NCBI GenBank assembly: GCA_030623545.1
Contig: JAUXLW010000027.1
Span: forward strand, 1-11,629
Source: Acidimicrobiia bacterium
Lineage (GTDB): Bacteria; Actinomycetota; Acidimicrobiia; Spongiisociales; SHLN01
Direction: 5' to 3'
DNA length: 11,629 bases
Shown: positions 7,441 to 11,629 of the stretch, one piece after another
Layout: every line of letters starts with the position of its first letter
How positions within the stretch are numbered: the first letter of the stretch is position 1
Translations under genes and position numbers: made by a program
Notes under the pieces: model-generated
The model's input: only the letters and a program-made list of their open reading frames with translations
Database searches by the model: none
What the model was told of the DNA's origin: nothing

Positions 7441-9940
7441 GCTGACCCTGAAAGGCTTCCAGTCGTACGCCGACCAACAAACCTTCGATTTCCGGGATCG
7501 GCGGCTGGTCGGAATAGTCGGCCCGATCGGCGCCGGCAAGTCGTCCTTGTTGGATGGAATCGCCTTCGCCCTATACGGTCGAACTCCCCGAGCCGGCAAG
7601 TCGACCAAAGGGCTCATCAATCAGCGCCAGGGCTCAGCCCACGTCGAGCTGTGGTTCCGGGTAGAAGGTGAGACCTGGCAAGCCGTGCGAGCCCTGCGGC
7701 GCAAGGGACAGAGTGCCCACAACCTGTACCGGTACGCCGGTGATGAGCCGGGGGCCGAGCGACTTGAGGAAGTTACCGGAGAGAAGCTGGTGACCGCCAG
7801 GGTCTCCGAGTTGCTCGGCCTCGATTTCGAAGGTTTCAGTCGGTCGGTTTTTCTTGCGCAGAACCGCTTTGCCGACTTCCTGGAGGCAACGGCCAGTCAG
7901 CGCGATGTGGTTCTCAAAGGAGTATTTGCGCTCGACCGGCTCGATCGCATGGAGGAGGTTGCCAAAACTCGTCGCGATGGCCTTCGTGCCGAACTGGCGG
8001 ATCTCGAGCGGTTGCGCGGTGAGGTCGAGGCAGATCGGTCTCCTCTGAAAGAGGCTCGGGCGGCTCTCAAAAAGGCCACTACGACGCTTGCTGAGATCGA
8101 GTCACATCGCGAGAACGCACGCCGGCTCGAGGTGGCGGCTGCCGAGGCGCTCGGTGATGGCGAGCGGGCTCAGTCGCGTCTCGCTGAGCTCTCCGGCCTG
8201 GCGGCGCAGCTCCCGGCCAGGGACAAGACAGGTGTGCTACTCGACCGGGCTGCAGCCGGGAGCAAAGGCCAGACCGAGGCCGAGGCGGCATTGGCCGACG
8301 CCACCAAAGGCCTGGAGGCGGCCCGTCGGCTTCAGGCGCAAACGGTCAAGAAGACGGGTGGGCGGGCGGCTCTGGAGCGAGTTGGTGGCCGGCTGGAACA
8401 ACTGGCCGCTCTCGAGAAGCGAGCGAAAGACGCAGCCGCTGGCTCGAAAACAGCTCGAGCCGGCCTGGAGCGAGCGCAGAAGGATGCGGCCAAAGCGGAA
8501 AAGGATCTCGCATCCACGTTGGAGGCGCAGACGGTCGCGGCCGTCGCAGTGGAATCGGCAGCTGAAGCCACCGCCGCCGCAGAGGAGGCACGGCACAGGG
8601 CAACTCATGAAGCCGGCGCGCTGGCTCTTCGCGAGGGCCTAGTGGTCGGAGAGCCCTGTCCCGTCTGCGAGCAGACGGTTGTGGTGCCGCCGGGAGCCAA
8701 GAAAGCGCCGAAAGCCGACCAGGTCGACCGTGCCCTGGACCGGGCCAAGACGACGCTGGGCAAGGCGCAAGCCGCCAACACCAATGCCGCCACGGCTCAC
8801 GCCACTGCTCTGGCCAGGGTGGAATCGACCCACAAAGCCCACCTGGCGGCTGAACAACATCAGAAGCAGGCGCTTTCGGCCGAGGAGTCGCTGGCCGCCG
8901 AACGTCAAGGCATTTCCGATCAGCTCGAAAAGGCTGTCGGGAAGGAGAAGCCGTCTCAGGTCCTGGAACGATGGCGCTCCCGGTTGGACGAGGCCGATGC
9001 CCTTGTAGAGCTAAAAGTCGCCGCCGAGAACGCGACGAGGGACCACCTGGCAACAGAGCAGGCGGCACGTGCCGGGATCGACTCAGAGTTAATCCAGCTT
9101 GCCACCACGGTTGCCACTCTGGCCGGGCAGCTCGGCGGCGAGATCCGACCCACGGCCGACGCTACCGAGTTGTCCGACTCGCTCGATCAGCTCCGCGAGC
9201 TATGGGAAGAGCGTTCGTCGGCGGCCCAGGATGAGCACAGGGCTTCTATCAAGCGAAGAGAAGAGGCCGAAACAGCAGTTGCCGGGATCCTCCAGCAGCT
9301 CGGCCTGACGCCCGGAATAACGTTGGGAGACGCGATCAAGAATGCCGGCGCCAATCAGGCGCGTCTCCAGGAGAGGGTCGAGACCCTGGAGGGTCGAGCG
9401 GAGCGGCTCGCCGAGGCGGAGAAGGGCTCGGCCGAAACGGTACAGGCGCTCAACCTCTACACGACACTCGCAGACGATCTGCTGCCCAGCCGCTTTCTCA
9501 AGTTTGTCCTCGATGAGGAGCGACGATCGCTGGCCGCATTGGGGAGCGAGCACTTCGCTCGCATGACCAGGGGCCGTTATCGGTTCACGGAAGACGGCGC
9601 CTTCAACGTCATGGATCTCAGCGCCGCCGGGGTTGAGCGGAAGGCCGGCACTCTATCGGGTGGGGAATCCTTCATCGCCTCGCTCGGATTGGCCCTGGCG
9701 CTTGCCGAGATGGTTACTCGTACCGGAGGCCGACTTGACGCTTTCTTCCTCGATGAGGGCTTCGGCTCCCTCGATCCCGAGCATCTCGAGCTGGCCATGG
9801 AGGGCATCGAGGCACTGGTCGGTGGCGACCGGCTGGTAGTAGTCGTGAGTCACGTTCCCCAACTACGCGAAAGGGTGGAAGACCTAATCGAGCTTGATAA
9901 GGACCCAACCACGGGGGATACCAGGGTCGTCCGGTCGTGA
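7427..9940 (+). CDS. sbcC: SbcC/Rad50 SMC-like ATPase
   Basis: The ATPase and tethering subunit that partners SbcD. The protein has 837 residues, closer to archaeal Rad50 than to the roughly 1050-residue E. coli SbcC. In order: Walker A GPIGAGKSS (32-40), Q-loop VFLAQNRF (Gln145), a first long Ala/Glu/Lys/Arg-rich coiled coil (about 180-400), zinc hook CPVC (Cys411, Cys414), a returning coiled coil (about 430-680), ABC signature LSGGES (743-748), Walker B FFLDEGFGSLD (Asp776, Glu777; D-loop to 783) and the His switch VVVVSHV (His809). All active-site elements are present. The frame opens at 7340, but the ATG at 7427 gives the standard N terminus MRPLELTLKGFQSY, with GAGG (7417-7420) at good spacing. 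It overlaps sbcD by 14 bases and the Nudix gene by 4. Confidence 0.95.
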   Translation: MRPLELTLKGFQSYADQQTFDFRDRRLVGIVGPIGAGKSSLLDGIAFALYGRTPRAGKSTKGLINQRQGSAHVELWFRVEGETWQAVRALRRKGQSAHNLYRYAGDEPGAERLEEVTGEKLVTARVSELLGLDFEGFSRSVFLAQNRFADFLEATASQRDVVLKGVFALDRLDRMEEVAKTRRDGLRAELADLERLRGEVEADRSPLKEARAALKKATTTLAEIESHRENARRLEVAAAEALGDGERAQSRLAELSGLAAQLPARDKTGVLLDRAAAGSKGQTEAEAALADATKGLEAARRLQAQTVKKTGGRAALERVGGRLEQLAALEKRAKDAAAGSKTARAGLERAQKDAAKAEKDLASTLEAQTVAAVAVESAAEATAAAEEARHRATHEAGALALREGLVVGEPCPVCEQTVVVPPGAKKAPKADQVDRALDRAKTTLGKAQAANTNAATAHATALARVESTHKAHLAAEQHQKQALSAEESLAAERQGISDQLEKAVGKEKPSQVLERWRSRLDEADALVELKVAAENATRDHLATEQAARAGIDSELIQLATTVATLAGQLGGEIRPTADATELSDSLDQLRELWEERSSAAQDEHRASIKRREEAETAVAGILQQLGLTPGITLGDAIKNAGANQARLQERVETLEGRAERLAEAEKGSAETVQALNLYTTLADDLLPSRFLKFVLDEERRSLAALGSEHFARMTRGRYRFTEDGAFNVMDLSAAGVERKAGTLSGGESFIASLGLALALAEMVTRTGGRLDAFFLDEGFGSLDPEHLELAMEGIEALVGGDRLVVVVSHVPQLRERVEDLIELDKDPTTGDTRVVRS

Positions 9941-10395
9941 TCCGGCCTCTCGTCAGGGGAGTGATAGTGGATGAGGATCGAGTGTTGCTGACTCTGAGTC
10001 GTTTCGATGACGAGGTGTACTTGCTTCCGGGGGGAGAGCCCCGAGCCGGCGAGTCGTCCTCGACCGCCCTCAGCCGCCATGTTCAAGAACAGACCGGGTA
10101 TGAGGTTGCCGCTCATGAGCTCCTGTGGATCCGGGATCACACGACGTCCAATCATGGGCTCTTGCTTGACCCATCGGGGTCGTATGTGGTCGAGCTCTTC
10201 TACAGATGCACCTTGAGCGGAGGGGCGGTAACGGTCGCGCCCGGCGGTGGGCCTCAACAGGTGGCCGTCGAGTGGGTCCCGGGCGACCGCCTTCCCAGCG
10301 TGGAGTTCCTGCCTGAGAGTTTGGTGGAACCGTTGGCGGCATATCTGGCAGATCGGAGCGTAATCCCGCCTGTGTATGTCGTCGAAGGCGCTTAG
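9937..10395 (+). CDS. Nudix-fold protein with degenerate Nudix box, coupled to sbcC
   Basis: A 152-residue single-domain Nudix protein. Nudix enzymes cleave nucleoside diphosphates linked to another group, using the box GX5EX7REUxEExGU. Here the box runs from Gly33 to Tyr55: Gly33, Glu39, Arg47 and Gly54 are kept. The catalytic core REUxEE, however, reads R-H-V-Q-E-Q, with His48 and Gln52 where two metal-binding glutamates are expected; only Glu51 remains. The preceding strand EVYLLPGGEP (26-35) is normal. Catalysis by the standard mechanism is therefore doubtful, and a binding, ADP-ribose-sensing or scaffold role is possible. The gene starts at GTG in a GTGA overlap with the sbcC stop, so it is almost certainly translated from the same transcript. 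No assignment beyond Nudix fold is justified. Confidence 0.85.
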   Translation: MIRPLVRGVIVDEDRVLLTLSRFDDEVYLLPGGEPRAGESSSTALSRHVQEQTGYEVAAHELLWIRDHTTSNHGLLLDPSGSYVVELFYRCTLSGGAVTVAPGGGPQQVAVEWVPGDRLPSVEFLPESLVEPLAAYLADRSVIPPVYVVEGA

Positions 10396-10419
10396 CGGCC
10401 CGTCGGCCGACGCCGGGTC

Positions 10420-10425
10420 TACACT
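10420..10425 (+). promoter_or_regulatory. Candidate -10 box of ychF
   Basis: TACACT lies ten bases before the ychF ATG at 10436 in the 40-base gap after the Nudix gene. No Shine-Dalgarno sequence precedes the ATG, so a very short-leader transcript is plausible. No -35 match is seen, and readthrough from the upstream operon is also possible. Confidence 0.35.
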
Positions 10426-10435
10426 CCGGCGGCTC

Positions 10436-11521
10436 ATGGGAATCAAAGTCGGCATCGTCGGATTGCCCAACGTTGGCAAGTCCACACTCTTCAACGCTCT
10501 GACCGGAGCCGGGATAGCCGCGGAGAACTATCCGTTCACGACCGTCGAGCCCAATATCGGAGTGGCCTTCGTTCCCGACCGCCGGCTTCCCGTTCTGGCC
10601 GAGATCGTAGGTCCCGAGGATGTCGTGCCCACTGCTGTCGAATTTGTCGATATCGCCGGGCTGGTGGCGGGAGCGTCCGAAGGGGAGGGCCTCGGAAACA
10701 AGTTCCTATCTCACATTCGCGAGACGGATGCCATTGCCCACGTCGTCCGTTGTTTCGCCGACGACGATGTCGCCCACGTTGAGGTGGACGTCGATCCGCT
10801 ACGGGACATCGAAACGATAAATACCGAGCTGGCCCTTGCCGACCTCGGGTCCGTTGAACGAGCAATTGAGCGGGCCGGTCAGAAGGCCAAATCGGGGGAC
10901 AAGGACGCCCAGCAGCGGCTAGACACTCTGACGAAGCTGCACGCCCACATCGATGCAGGTAATCCGGCCCGTACGCTGGACCTGTCCCCCGATGAAGCCC
11001 TCATCGCCAGAGACCTATTTCTGTTGACCTTGAAGCCCATCATGTACGTGGCCAATGTCGCTGAGGACAGGGACCAGAGATTCGTACCGGCGGTGGCGAA
11101 TCAAGCTGGAGCCGAGAGAGCTCCGCTGGTGGTGATAAGTGCAGCCGTGGAGGACGAGATCATGGCGCTCGACGATGCCGACAAGCACGAGTTCCTGGCC
11201 GAGCTCGGCGAGACCGAGCCGGGCCTGAATCGCGTTATCCGGGCGGCGTACATCCTCCTGGGATTGAACACCTTCTTTACTTTGGGGCCCAAAGAGGTAC
11301 GGGCGTGGCCATTCCGACATGGCGCCACTGCACGCGAGGCAGCCGGCTCAATCCACACCGATTTTGAGCGGGGTTTCATTCGGGCCGAGGTGATCTCCTA
11401 TGACGATTTCGTTGAGCACGGTGGGGAGAAGGGGGCAAAAGATGCCGGTCTCTGGCACCTGGAGGGAAAGGACTATCTCGTCGCCGAAGGCGACGTGATC
11501 TACTTCCGCTTCAATCTGTGA
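10436..11521 (+). CDS. ychF: YchF/OLA1-type P-loop ATPase with TGS domain
   Basis: A ribosome-associated translation-factor-like P-loop NTPase of the Obg group that prefers ATP. The 361 residues nearly match the usual 363. Visible motifs are G1 GLPNVGKST (9-17), Switch I region ENYPFTTVEPNIGV (30-43), G3 DIAGLVAGASEGEGLGNKFL (72-91), the YchF-type G4 substitute NVAE (207-210) in place of NKxD, a helical insert (about 130-200), and a C-terminal TGS domain from about 277 containing IHTDFERGFIRAEVISYDDF and ending in FRFNL. The frame is open from an ATG at 10376, inside the Nudix gene. I prefer the ATG at 10436 because it gives the family N terminus MGIKVGIVGLPNVGKS. Thr35 sits where E. coli YchF has its redox-sensitive cysteine. 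It is probably a separate transcription unit and a housekeeping gene. Confidence 0.96.
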   Translation: MGIKVGIVGLPNVGKSTLFNALTGAGIAAENYPFTTVEPNIGVAFVPDRRLPVLAEIVGPEDVVPTAVEFVDIAGLVAGASEGEGLGNKFLSHIRETDAIAHVVRCFADDDVAHVEVDVDPLRDIETINTELALADLGSVERAIERAGQKAKSGDKDAQQRLDTLTKLHAHIDAGNPARTLDLSPDEALIARDLFLLTLKPIMYVANVAEDRDQRFVPAVANQAGAERAPLVVISAAVEDEIMALDDADKHEFLAELGETEPGLNRVIRAAYILLGLNTFFTLGPKEVRAWPFRHGATAREAAGSIHTDFERGFIRAEVISYDDFVEHGGEKGAKDAGLWHLEGKDYLVAEGDVIYFRFNL

Positions 11522-11526
11522 GCTCT

Positions 11527-11544
11527 CCTTCCCTGGGGTGAAGG
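11527..11544 (+). terminator. Stem-loop just after ychF, possible terminator
   Basis: Five bases after the ychF stop, CCTTC (11527-11531) pairs with GAAGG (11540-11544). Two more C-G pairs can form inside if T11539 bulges, leaving a three-base loop. No run of T follows, so it is not a classical intrinsic terminator. In high-GC bacteria such hairpins can still end or protect transcripts. Confidence 0.35.
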
Positions 11545-11583
11545 TGGGAACCGGAGTCGAGAGGATTTGAGCCTCCCCCTCCT

Positions 11584-11622
11584 CGCCTTCGCTTCGTTCG
11601 GGCGGTCCTCCCCCAGGAGGAC
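11584..11622. repeat. Tandem hairpin element at window end, possible dispersed repeat
   Basis: Two adjacent inverted repeats occur in the non-coding tail. CGCC (11584-11587) pairs with GGCG (11601-11604) around a loop of CTTCG-type repeats, and GTCCTCC (11605-11611) pairs with GGAGGAC (11616-11622) around a CCCA loop. The seven-base stem is perfect. Back-to-back hairpins of this kind often belong to dispersed REP-like intergenic elements or terminators, but only one copy is visible here and the element may continue past the window. Confidence 0.3.
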
Positions 11623-11629
11623 ATAGGGA

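Noticed and set aside
8641..8720. CxxC at the middle of the coiled coil as a separate zinc-finger domain
   Set aside because: Position and CPVC spacing match the Rad50 zinc hook, so no separate domain is needed.
10376..10435. Upstream start of ychF at 10376
   Set aside because: It lies inside the Nudix gene and adds 20 residues before the invariant YchF start; the internal ATG fits the family length.
11551..11590. Possible tRNA T-arm on the minus strand (a GGAGG stem around CTCAAAT)
   Set aside because: The acceptor stem, D-arm and anticodon arm cannot be completed from the neighbouring bases, so it is probably chance.
1..11629. CRISPR array, insertion sequence, toxin-antitoxin or phage genes
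   Set aside because: I saw no direct-repeat array, transposase motif, terminal inverted repeat or phage-like gene anywhere in the window.

Overview
The window is GC-rich, densely packed bacterial DNA. Most genes overlap or lie within about 150 bases of the next. Several operon-head genes have a TANNNT hexamer a few bases before the start codon and no visible Shine-Dalgarno sequence, an arrangement common in Actinobacteria. This fits a free-living actinobacterium, perhaps Acidimicrobiia or a related uncultured lineage. Deinococcota or Chloroflexota cannot be excluded from sequence alone, so the placement is an inference.

Layout. (1) Positions 2-3048 hold a carbohydrate block: the C-terminal part of a GH130 glycoside phosphorylase (+, cut by the window edge), converging with a minus-strand pair made of a clan GH-A (GH5-like) glycoside hydrolase and a GT4 glycosyltransferase. 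No secretion signal is visible on the two complete enzymes, so intracellular glycan turnover is the simplest reading. (2) A divergent intergenic region (2929-3154) separates this block from a plus-strand gene for an unrecognised 87-residue protein. (3) Positions 3568-9940 carry the main feature: a complete nurA-herA-sbcD(mre11)-sbcC(rad50) cluster, the four-gene DNA-end-processing set best known from archaea. The last three genes overlap head to tail, and a Nudix-fold gene (9937-10395) is joined to rad50 by a GTGA overlap. (4) ychF (10436-11521), a conserved P-loop ATPase with a TGS domain, follows with its own candidate promoter. (5) The last ~110 bases are non-coding and rich in hairpins.

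How the genes work together. In archaea, Mre11-Rad50 trims and tethers double-strand ends, and the hexameric HerA translocase with the NurA nuclease resects the 5' strand to give a 3' tail for recombination. All four proteins here keep the motifs I could check (Rad50: Walker A, Q-loop, CxxC hook, signature, Walker B, His switch; Mre11: the phosphoesterase motifs; NurA: two Asp-Gly motifs). The exception is the HerA P-loop, which reads ATKT where GKT is expected. The co-translated Nudix protein has lost two acidic residues of the REUxEE catalytic core, so it may be a binding or regulatory subunit rather than a standard Nudix hydrolase. The points most worth following up are the archaeal-type resection operon in a bacterium, the altered HerA P-loop and the attached degenerate Nudix protein.
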